A DNA stretch of 43,464 nt. Source: DASSFG01 sp035547915. Lineage in GTDB: Bacteria > Planctomycetota > Planctomycetia > Pirellulales > JAICIG01. A program made the translations under genes and the position numbers. Positions 24,561 to 31,433 of the stretch are shown here, piece after piece. The stretch covers positions 1 to 43,464 of the forward strand of contig DASZTS010000091.1 in NCBI GenBank assembly GCA_035547915.1, given 5' to 3'. The notes under the pieces are model-generated. The model had not been told where the DNA came from and made no database searches. It saw nothing but the letters and a program-made list of their open reading frames with translations. Position 1 is the first letter of the stretch. Every line of letters begins with the position of its first letter.

Positions 24561-25124
24561 AAGCTTCCAGCCGTCGAAGAGAGTGGCCCGCAGGCGGTTC
24601 CATTCGGGAATCCGCTGATTGGCCTGGCCACGGTGCACGAGCTCGTCGACCCACTCGTCCATGCGGCGCAGCCGCTCGGCCAGGCTCTCGACCGTGTTCA
24701 ACGCCAGCTTGCAGGCGGCCGAGGCTTCTTGTTGGCAGAGCGATTCGTATTTCGATCGTTCGATGATGAGCAGCTTGACGGCCGTTTTCGCCCGCACGCT
24801 GGCCGAGTGGGGCGCCGGATGGAAGAACGACATCTCGCCGAAGTTGGCGAGCGGCTCGAGCGTGGCGAGCGTCGTCGGCTCGGAGTTCTGGTTCGCGTTC
24901 GATTGGTTTGCGTTCGAGCCCGCCATGGTGTGGTACACGTCGCAGGTGCCGTCCAGCAGCACGTACAGACGCTGGCTGCGTTCACCCTGCGCCACGATGA
25001 CTTCGCCGGCGGCGAAGTCGCGCACGTCGGCGATCTCCAGCAGCCGCTTCCATTCGACCGCCGAAAAGCCGCGAAAGATGGGGATCTTTTTAAAGATCTC
25101 GGACGAGATCAGCTCCGCCGTCAT
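24558..25124 (-). CDS. Cyclic nucleotide-binding domain protein coupled to GDH
   Basis: A 188-aa protein. The ATG at 25124 overlaps the GDH stop (ATGA, 25124-25121), showing translational coupling. Residues about 10-140 form a cNMP-binding/Crp-type beta-roll: PIFRGFSAVEWKRLLEIADV, GEVIVAQGERSQRLYVLLDG, then the phosphate-binding cassette FGEMSFFHPAPHSASVRAKT. The cassette is close to, but not identical with, the consensus FGE.AL......R.A. A Ser/Asn-rich insert (SNANQSNANQNSE) lies before it. There is no C-terminal helix-turn-helix, so it is not a Crp transcription factor. The last 45 residues are helical and charged. The pairing suggests a regulatory role for GDH or nitrogen state; that is an inference. 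Confidence 0.85.
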   Translation of the reverse strand: MTAELISSEIFKKIPIFRGFSAVEWKRLLEIADVRDFAAGEVIVAQGERSQRLYVLLDGTCDVYHTMAGSNANQSNANQNSEPTTLATLEPLANFGEMSFFHPAPHSASVRAKTAVKLLIIERSKYESLCQQEASAACKLALNTVESLAERLRRMDEWVDELVHRGQANQRIPEWNRLRATLFDGWKL

Positions 25125-26356
25125 ATGATGCCTCCCAAGACGGTTGCCCTGCCGACGCGGCCGATGCCGATGATGTAGGCCGCCGTACGCAGGCTCACCT
25201 TCCGTTCGACCGAGAGTTCCCAGACTCGTTCGAACGATTCCGATAGCACTCGATCGAGTTCCTGCCGCACGCGGTTCAGGCCCCACTGATAGCGCTGGCG
25301 GTTCTGCACCCATTCGAAATAACTCGCCGTCACGCCGCCGGCGTTGGCCAGGATGTCGGGCAAGATCGTGGCGCCGCGGTCGTGCAAGATGGTGTCGGCC
25401 TCGAAATCGATCGGGCCGTTGGCCGCCTCGACGATGCACTCGGCCTTGATCTTGTTGGCGTTTTGCTTGGTGATCACGCCGCCCAGGGCGGCGGGCACGA
25501 GCAGATCGACGTCGAGTTCGAGCAGGTCCTCGTTCGAGATCTTTTCGGCCTCGGTGTAGCCGGCCAATCCGCCGCGATGGTCGAGGGCCCAACGCAACAT
25601 GCCCGGTATGTCGAGGCCCTCGGGGCGGTAGTAGCCGCCGCTGACGTCGCTGATCGCCACCACGCGGTAATCGGCCTCGGCCAGGAACTTGGCCGCATGC
25701 GAACCCACGTTGCCGAAGCCCTGGATGGCGACCCGCGTCTGCGCCGGCTTGCGGGCCAGGCGGCTGAGCAGCTTGAACGTGAGGATGCCGACCCCGCGCC
25801 CGGTGGCCTCCTCGCGCCCCGGCAAGCCGTGCATTTCGACCGGCTTGCCCGTCACCACGGCCGGATTGAAGCCGTGGTACTTGGCGTATTGGTTCATGAC
25901 CCAGGCCATGATCTTGTCGTTGGTCCCCATGTCGGGGGCCGGAATGTCGATGTCCGGGCCGATCAGATCATGGATGCCATCGATGAACTTGCGCGTGACG
26001 AGTTCCAGTTCGCGCGGACTGAGCTCGGCCGGGTCGACGGCGATGCCCCCTTTGGCGCCACCGTAGGGGATGTTGACCACGGAGGTCTTCCAGGTCATCA
26101 GGGCGGCCAGCGAGCGAACCTCGTCGAGGTCGACGTCGGGATGGTAACGCAACCCGCCCTTCATCGGCCCGCGCGAGTCGTCGTGCTGCACACGGTACCC
26201 GATCAGGGTGGCGATTTCGCCATTGTCGCGTTCGATCGCCACCTGCACCTGCACTTCACGCTTGGGCGTGATGAGCAGACGTCGGATGTTCTCCGACAAA
26301 TCCATTAGGTCGGCGGCGCGGTTGAAATACAGGCCAGTGGTGTCGACGGCTTTCAT
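25121..26356 (-). CDS. gdhA: Glutamate dehydrogenase (Glu/Leu/Phe/Val dehydrogenase family)
   Basis: A 411-aa protein, the length of the hexameric small-subunit class. Catalytic landmarks are GPMKGGLRYHP (K66, substrate carboxylate), MTWKTSVVNIPYGGAKGG (K90 and catalytic K102), and the dinucleotide motif GFGNVGSHAAKFL at about 212-224. It interconverts glutamate with 2-oxoglutarate and ammonia using NAD or NADP; the cofactor is not decided here. The specificity for glutamate rather than branched-chain amino acids is likely but not proven. It is the first gene of a two-gene operon, with the cyclic-nucleotide-binding gene overlapping its stop. Upstream 26357-26621 is a 265-base region without a clear promoter match. 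Confidence 0.93.
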   Translation of the reverse strand: MKAVDTTGLYFNRAADLMDLSENIRRLLITPKREVQVQVAIERDNGEIATLIGYRVQHDDSRGPMKGGLRYHPDVDLDEVRSLAALMTWKTSVVNIPYGGAKGGIAVDPAELSPRELELVTRKFIDGIHDLIGPDIDIPAPDMGTNDKIMAWVMNQYAKYHGFNPAVVTGKPVEMHGLPGREEATGRGVGILTFKLLSRLARKPAQTRVAIQGFGNVGSHAAKFLAEADYRVVAISDVSGGYYRPEGLDIPGMLRWALDHRGGLAGYTEAEKISNEDLLELDVDLLVPAALGGVITKQNANKIKAECIVEAANGPIDFEADTILHDRGATILPDILANAGGVTASYFEWVQNRQRYQWGLNRVRQELDRVLSESFERVWELSVERKVSLRTAAYIIGIGRVGRATVLGGII

Positions 26357-26621
26357 CCCAAGGAATCATATCCCCGAGCCCGCGATGGCTCAAGAAAGGT
26401 TGGCCGCCGCAGCGCGGCGTGTGCTTGTATGTCTATTCCGTAAGGCTCGTTGCGCTCGACAAAATCGGCAAAACAGGTGCAGTGCGAGAAACTTGAACAC
26501 AGTCTAGACGCGGGCTATCTTACCTTCGGCTGGAACGGCCGCGCGGTCTTTCCGCGTGGGGTTACGTGCCGTCGGCCACCACTGCCAGCATATCCTCTCC
26601 TTCGGCCCTGATGAGGTAACC

Positions 26622-28220
26622 ATGAGGTTCGGCATCGCGTTGTCGTTGACGTTGTTTCTGGCCCAGCCTGCTGGCGCCGACGAGCGTGCGGTTGTCGAAA
26701 ATCTTACCAAGCTGGGCGGCACCGTCGACGTGGATGCCAAGGTCGAGGGCAAGCCGATCGTCAAGGTCGACCTGGGAAATACCGCGGCCACGGACGACGA
26801 TCTCAAACAGCTCGCAGGTCTCAAAAACCTCCGTTGGCTGAACCTGTGGCGCACGCATGTGACCAACGACGGACTGGCGTACCTCGAGCGCTTGAGCCAT
26901 CTGGAATGGCTCGATCTGGGGGGCACGCGTATCTCCGACGACGGCCTGAAACACCTGAGCGGTCTGTCGAAGCTCGAGACGCTGACGCTCTATAACACGC
27001 GCATCAGCGACGCGGGATTAGAGCACCTGAGCCACCTGACCGACTTGCAGGAGTTGGCGCTCTCGGACGCGCCGATCAACGGCAGCGGGCTCGAGCATCT
27101 CAGTGGGCTGAAGAAGCTCAAGGTGCTGCACCTGTTCCGCACCCGGTTGGCCGATGACGGCGTGGAACACCTGCGCAACCTCACCAGCCTCGAAACCCTC
27201 GACCTGGGCGCGACGCATCTGACCGATGCCGCCCTCAGCCATTTCGAGACGCTCACCAATCTACACACGCTGATCTTGAAGCACACCGGCATCAAGGGGG
27301 CCGAATTGGGCCGATTGGCCAAGCTCAAGAAGCTCAAGACGCTCGACCTGGGTTTCTCGCGGCTCGATGCCGCGGGGTTGAAGCACGTTAAATCGCTGCA
27401 CGGTTTGCAGCAACTCTATTTGACCGACACCGCCATCAACGACGAGAGCCTGGCGGCCCTGGCCGGACACGGCAAGCTGCGATTGCTCGACCTGGGCATG
27501 ACGCCCATCGGCGATGCGGGCCTGGCGCACCTCAAAGACCTCCAGGGGTTGGAGGAACTGGTGCTCATCGGCACGCAAGTGACCGACGCGGGCCTCAAGA
27601 CCCTGGCCGGGATGTCGTACATGGCGACGCTCGTCCTGACCGGCTGCGAGATTACCGACGACGGGTTGGCGCATCTGGCCGAGATGAAACATCTCCAGCA
27701 CCTCGAATTGCAACAGACGCATGTGAAGGGTTCCGGCTTCAAGCATCTCAAGTCGTTGACGCAGCTCGAAGTGCTCGACCTGAGCGATGCGGCGCTGCTG
27801 AACGACGACGGGTTGGCCAATATCAAGGTCCTGAGCGGCCTGGTCGAGATCAACCTGTCGAATACGCGCGTCGGCGACGCGGGTGTGAAGACCCTCGAAT
27901 CGCTGAAGAAACTGGCCAACCTCGTGCTGGTCGGCACGCGTATCAGCGATGCCGGCCTGGCCGAGGTCGGCAAGGTGACCAGCCTGCGCGGCTTGGCGCT
28001 GAACAATACCAAGATCGGCGACGACGGTGTGGCGCACCTCAAGGGCTTGAAAGCGCTGGAGGGCCTGTCGCTGGCCAGAACCGGGGTTTCCGATGCCGGC
28101 CTCAAGGAGCTGCTCGGGCTCAAGCAACTCCGGAACCTCAACGTGACCGACACGCACGTCACCGACGCGGGCGTCCGGGCCTTTCAAGAGAAACTCCCCG
28201 AGGTGCGGATCGATCGCTAG
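26622..28220 (+). CDS. Exported leucine-rich repeat protein
   Basis: A 532-aa protein. The ATG at 26622 has GAGG upstream (26613-26616) and begins a signal peptide (MRFGIALSLTLFLAQPAGA). An upstream in-frame GTG at 26556 would bury it. After a short N-terminal domain (residues about 20-55), about 20 repeats of 24 residues follow with the pattern LxxLxxLxLxxTxIxDxGLxHL, running to the C-terminus. No transmembrane anchor or enzymatic domain is present. This D.GL.HL type of repeat is common in planctomycete secreted proteins, probably for protein-protein contact. The stop codon lies in a 15-bp direct repeat. Confidence 0.9.
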   Translation: MRFGIALSLTLFLAQPAGADERAVVENLTKLGGTVDVDAKVEGKPIVKVDLGNTAATDDDLKQLAGLKNLRWLNLWRTHVTNDGLAYLERLSHLEWLDLGGTRISDDGLKHLSGLSKLETLTLYNTRISDAGLEHLSHLTDLQELALSDAPINGSGLEHLSGLKKLKVLHLFRTRLADDGVEHLRNLTSLETLDLGATHLTDAALSHFETLTNLHTLILKHTGIKGAELGRLAKLKKLKTLDLGFSRLDAAGLKHVKSLHGLQQLYLTDTAINDESLAALAGHGKLRLLDLGMTPIGDAGLAHLKDLQGLEELVLIGTQVTDAGLKTLAGMSYMATLVLTGCEITDDGLAHLAEMKHLQHLELQQTHVKGSGFKHLKSLTQLEVLDLSDAALLNDDGLANIKVLSGLVEINLSNTRVGDAGVKTLESLKKLANLVLVGTRISDAGLAEVGKVTSLRGLALNNTKIGDDGVAHLKGLKALEGLSLARTGVSDAGLKELLGLKQLRNLNVTDTHVTDAGVRAFQEKLPEVRIDR

Positions 28221-28236
28221 ACGGATCGATCGCTAG
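28206..28236 (+). repeat. 15-bp direct repeat duplicating the LRR gene stop
   Basis: CGGATCGATCGCTAG occurs at 28206-28220 and again at 28222-28236, separated by one base. The first copy ends with the TAG stop of the LRR gene, so the second preserves a second stop of the same sequence in another phase. This looks like a small tandem duplication. Confidence 0.6.
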
Positions 28237-28252
28237 CGCGCCCGCTCGATTT

Positions 28253-28315
28253 CAGAGCAACCGACAAGAATCGGTTCAAGCTCCGAAAAAAAAGCTCGGC
28301 GTTTCACCGCCGATT
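28253..28315 (+). repeat. Palindromic repeat, copy D
   Basis: Begins CAGAGCAACCGACAAG, continues through AAGCTCCG and an A-run, and ends with the hairpin TCGGCG-TTTCAC-CGCCGA (28296-28313) followed by TTT. Compared with copies A and C, where the position after GGC is a G/G mismatch, here the stem has a G-C pair. It lies 33 bases after the LRR stop, as expected for a transcript end. Confidence 0.6.
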
Positions 28316-28356
28316 TGTGCGCGCCGGCGCCGATTTTCGGGGCTTGCCTGCTATTC

Positions 28357-28626
28357 TTAGTAGATCGACGACGGAGTTCGCTCGACGACCAGATAGACGT
28401 TGTACGACTTGCCCTCAACGTCGTAGATCTGGCCGAGGTGCGGCACGTCGGGCACGTGCTCTTTGAATGCGACCTTCTCCTCCTCCGACGAATAGACCCA
28501 GTAATATCCGCCCGGCTGAAGCTGAAAGCGCGTGCAACCTTCCTCGCCCGCCGCCGCTTCTAGTTCGTCTGGCGCTACCCCCAAGCGGTCCGCCAGTGCC
28601 GCACGACGCTTCTCGACGCAGCTCAT
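28357..28626 (-). CDS. Small unknown protein
   Basis: An 89-aa protein. The ATG at 28626 begins MSCVEKRRAALADRLGV, and GGGAG precedes it by about nine bases. A longer in-frame start at 28764 adds 46 low-quality residues. The N-terminal half is helical and charged; the C-terminal half has aromatic strands (GGYYWVYSSEEEKVAFKEH, YNVYLVVERT). No family recognised. It is downstream of the PpiD-like gene on the same strand, separated by a stem-loop. Confidence 0.55.
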   Translation of the reverse strand: MSCVEKRRAALADRLGVAPDELEAAAGEEGCTRFQLQPGGYYWVYSSEEEKVAFKEHVPDVPHLGQIYDVEGKSYNVYLVVERTPSSIY

Positions 28627-28742
28627 GGCTCGTCTCCCGGTTCGTTGAATGCTCCCTCTCCATTCTGGCATGAAAAGGGAACCTTGGTCGGAGCCAGGCG
28701 AGATGAATGCGCCGGATCGATCGACGCTACCGACGATACCGA

Positions 28743-28773
28743 TTCGTCGGATCGATCGATACAATCCGACGAA
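28743..28773 (-). terminator. Stem-loop after the PpiD-like gene
   Basis: TTCGTCGGAT (28743-28752) and ATCCGACGAA (28764-28773) form a perfect 10-bp stem with an 11-base loop. It lies 40 bases after the stop of the PpiD-like gene on the minus strand. There is no T-run, so it may be a mRNA 3'-end structure instead of an intrinsic terminator. Confidence 0.4.
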
Positions 28774-28812
28774 GCTCGTCGGAGCGGATCACGGCGGGGC
28801 TTGCAGGAAGCC

Positions 28813-31242
28813 TTACCGGTGCTTTTTGTCGACCTCTTTCCAGGTGAGCTTGGCTTCGTTCTCGATTCCTTTGAGCCAGGCGCGGTGGAATTCGGCGATG
28901 TCGTCGCGGGCCACTTCGTTGTACAGCGGAAACGGATCGGCCAGGAAAGTGGTCCGCAGTCTCTCGTCCGTGGGATCGAGGCTGTCTAGCCGCACCACAT
29001 AGGCGATCGTCTGGGGCGCGTTCATCGCCTCGCCGGCCGCACCGACGCCCAGGCTGAAGACGGCCCGCATGAACTCGGGGCCGGGCGATTGCACGCCGTC
29101 GACCTCGCTCAGACGCGGTGGTGCACGATTGTCGGCGTTCGCGCTGCCGCGAGTCAACCATGAGAACGGCTGTGTGCGCGATACGACCAATCCTTGGCGC
29201 CCCTCGAACAGCTTCTTCAATGGTTCGTGCGACTCGTTGGCCTCGGCGGCCAACTCCTTGGCCTTCTCCGTCGCCAGATCTCGCGCCTTGATCAGCTTCC
29301 AGACGCGGAGCGCCTTCGACCGTGCATCGGCAAAATCGGGCACGTAGGCTTCCTGCTCCTCGGTCTTCCAGACCAAGTATCGATTCCCCACGATGTCTTG
29401 CACGGTGGTGCTCTGGAACTCGGCCATGCCGGTATAGGCGATCTGCACGAAGGGCAAGCTCCGTTGATCTCCCTGGGCCATGGCCAACTCGGGAAACTTC
29501 TCGTTCAGCTCGTGGGCCGTGAGCAGACCGGTGTCCTGCTCGGTCAGGCCCTGGGCCGCCGCGATCTTTTTCAGGTTGGGCATCTGCTCTTCGGCTTCGT
29601 CCGGACCCAACGAGCGCGAGTAGGCGCGCATCTTGTTGCGCACGACGCCCAACGCCTGCTCGATCTTCTTGTTGGCCTTCTCGCGGGCCACCTCTTTGCG
29701 GATCCGATCTTCTACCCGCCAGAGCGGCATGTGCTTGGGCTTCTCTCCCTGGCGAATGTCGCGGGGCAACGTGAATTCTTCGATGATCGGCGGCGCCACA
29801 GGAGTTTTCTTCGCCGCGCCCTTCTTATCGGCCGATTTGCCTTCGCCCTCCTTGCCCGGTGCGGCCGACTGCTTATCCGACTCGACCGTCTTTTCGCTGA
29901 CCGTCTTTTCGCTGACCGTCTTTTTGCCGACGGCCTTCTTGCCGACGTCGTCTTGGCCTACGTCTTCGGGACCGGGGACGTTGTCGGCGTCGTCGGACGC
30001 CTCTGGTTTCGGTTGGTCGCCATCGGGCGCCTTTTCGTCAGCGTCGGCCGCCAACAAGGCCCCGCCCAGCGCCGCGAGCGGATTGGCTACCGGTGCGAGT
30101 GCCAAGCTGTGGCGATCGGCGGCGCCGGTCGACGATTGCGATTTCTCATTCGGTTTGGCTGCCGGCTTCTTGTCCGGTTCGGCGGCGCCCGCATCGCTGT
30201 CGGATTTCGCATCCGAGTCCGCGGCGGGAGCTTTCTTGGCGTCCGGAGTTTCTTTGTCTGCTCCCTCGTCGGCCGGCTTCTCGTCCGTTCCCTCCGCAGC
30301 CTTCGCGTCGGGCTTGGCCGGTTCGTCGTCGTCCCCTTCCAATTCGTCTTCCCAGAGATAGCGCGTGTCCTTGAAGTCTTCGTAGTGCTTCTTGATCTCC
30401 TTGTCGGTCACGCCCTTCTCGTCGTAGAAATCGTCGAACTTGGCGACGACCACCTGGAAAGCAGCCTTTTTGGGTACTTTGAAGCCGGGAATCGGCGAGT
30501 CGGGCTGCGGTTCCTGTTCTTTGTGTGCGTCGAAGAAGGCGTGCAACTCTTCCGTCGTGGCGTCGGCAACCTCGCCGATAAAATCCTCCACCGGCAACGC
30601 CACAAGCTCGACCGTGGCCCGCTGCCGTTGGCGACGGTAATAGTCCCAGCGCTGGGCCGGCGTGGTTTGCATGCGCCCCAGGGCCATCTCGCGCAGCCGC
30701 AGCGCCGTGATTTCGGCCCGCAAGGCTTCGAATAGCTGAGGTTGTCCCACCCCCATCCGCATGGCGATTTCGCTAAAAACCTGCGAATTGACCTTGTTGC
30801 TCGTCAGCTCGCGAAGAAACGTGTTGATGGCGCTGTCGCTGACCACCAATCCCATCTGCCGCGCACGTTCGTCGAGGATCCAGGTCTGTACGGCGCCTTC
30901 GTCGGTCGTCTGACCGAAATAGAGCGCACCGGTAGGCCGCCCCATCATTTGCATCAACTGGGCAGCCATTCCCTCGTCGATCTGATCGGAAAAATTGAAC
31001 TCGGCGCGTTGGCAACGGTCGATAAACGTGATCGCGAGCTGTTTCCGGCGAATGAGCTGCTGCAGCTCGTTGGCGCGGATCGACTTGCCGAAGGCCGTGG
31101 CGACGACCGGGTCTTCGCTGCTGCGCATGTTGCTGGAATAGTCGATCGCGCCGCCGATCGAGAAGCCGACCATGCACATGATGGCCAACAGCGCGTACAT
31201 GACCTTTTGGTTCTTACGGAAAATGGCGAAGGGCGATGCCAT
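28813..31242 (-). CDS. Membrane-anchored PpiD/SurA-like chaperone or peptidyl-prolyl isomerase
   Basis: An 809-aa protein. The ATG at 31242 (MASPFAIFRKNQK) is preceded by AAGGAA and is followed by one transmembrane segment (VMYALLAIMCMVGFSIGGAI, about 13-32). Residues about 55-260 look like the SurA_N/PpiD helical region (AFGKSIRANELQQLIRRKQL, helices with GRMQTTPAQRWDYYRRQRQ). A roughly 200-residue acidic, Lys/Pro/Asp-rich insert follows, including a 5-residue tandem repeat. The C-terminal part (FVQIAYTGMAEFQSTTVQDI, KTEEQEAYVPDFADARSK) resembles parvulin-type proteins. It probably helps outer-membrane or secreted proteins fold, but isomerase activity is not shown by any visible catalytic residue. 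Confidence 0.7.
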   Translation of the reverse strand: MASPFAIFRKNQKVMYALLAIMCMVGFSIGGAIDYSSNMRSSEDPVVATAFGKSIRANELQQLIRRKQLAITFIDRCQRAEFNFSDQIDEGMAAQLMQMMGRPTGALYFGQTTDEGAVQTWILDERARQMGLVVSDSAINTFLRELTSNKVNSQVFSEIAMRMGVGQPQLFEALRAEITALRLREMALGRMQTTPAQRWDYYRRQRQRATVELVALPVEDFIGEVADATTEELHAFFDAHKEQEPQPDSPIPGFKVPKKAAFQVVVAKFDDFYDEKGVTDKEIKKHYEDFKDTRYLWEDELEGDDDEPAKPDAKAAEGTDEKPADEGADKETPDAKKAPAADSDAKSDSDAGAAEPDKKPAAKPNEKSQSSTGAADRHSLALAPVANPLAALGGALLAADADEKAPDGDQPKPEASDDADNVPGPEDVGQDDVGKKAVGKKTVSEKTVSEKTVESDKQSAAPGKEGEGKSADKKGAAKKTPVAPPIIEEFTLPRDIRQGEKPKHMPLWRVEDRIRKEVAREKANKKIEQALGVVRNKMRAYSRSLGPDEAEEQMPNLKKIAAAQGLTEQDTGLLTAHELNEKFPELAMAQGDQRSLPFVQIAYTGMAEFQSTTVQDIVGNRYLVWKTEEQEAYVPDFADARSKALRVWKLIKARDLATEKAKELAAEANESHEPLKKLFEGRQGLVVSRTQPFSWLTRGSANADNRAPPRLSEVDGVQSPGPEFMRAVFSLGVGAAGEAMNAPQTIAYVVRLDSLDPTDERLRTTFLADPFPLYNEVARDDIAEFHRAWLKGIENEAKLTWKEVDKKHR
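29884..29958 (-). repeat. Five-unit 15-bp tandem repeat inside the PpiD-like gene
   Basis: Plus-strand units GACCGTCTTTTCGCT (29884-29898), identical at 29899-29913, then diverged copies at 29914-29928, 29929-29943 and 29944-29958. On the coding strand they give five-residue repeats (VGKKA, VGKKT, VSEKT, VSEKT) within the disordered linker. The two identical copies suggest recent or unstable repeat expansion. Confidence 0.7.
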
Positions 31243-31433
31243 GTCAGTTCGTTCCTTGTCCGCGTCCCCCCCAAAATCGGAAGGGATACCTTGACAGCCT
31301 GGTGTTCCAAATACTAATGAGTGAACCAAACACGGTTCATGGGACGGTCGTGCATTCTATGTCTTGTTGACGTAAATGCAATCCCAAGAACGAAGTACGG
31401 TCATTCGAACGGTCTCCACCACGTGCAGGACGC

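Noticed and set aside
26430..26480. Possible fifth copy of the palindromic repeat (GCGCTCGACAAAATCGGC)
   Set aside because: Only a short segment resembles the family; no hairpin or GCTCC block follows.
27261..28187. Minus-strand frame with regular 24-residue periodicity
   Set aside because: The periodicity is the shadow of the LRR repeats on the opposite strand.
26630..28200. Regularly spaced similar segments that could suggest a CRISPR array
   Set aside because: They are diverged coding repeats of the LRR protein at 72-base spacing; no identical repeats or spacers.
29194..30735. 513-codon plus-strand frame opposite the PpiD-like gene
   Set aside because: Low-complexity, Arg/Leu/Gly-rich shadow of the acidic linker; no motif or start signal.
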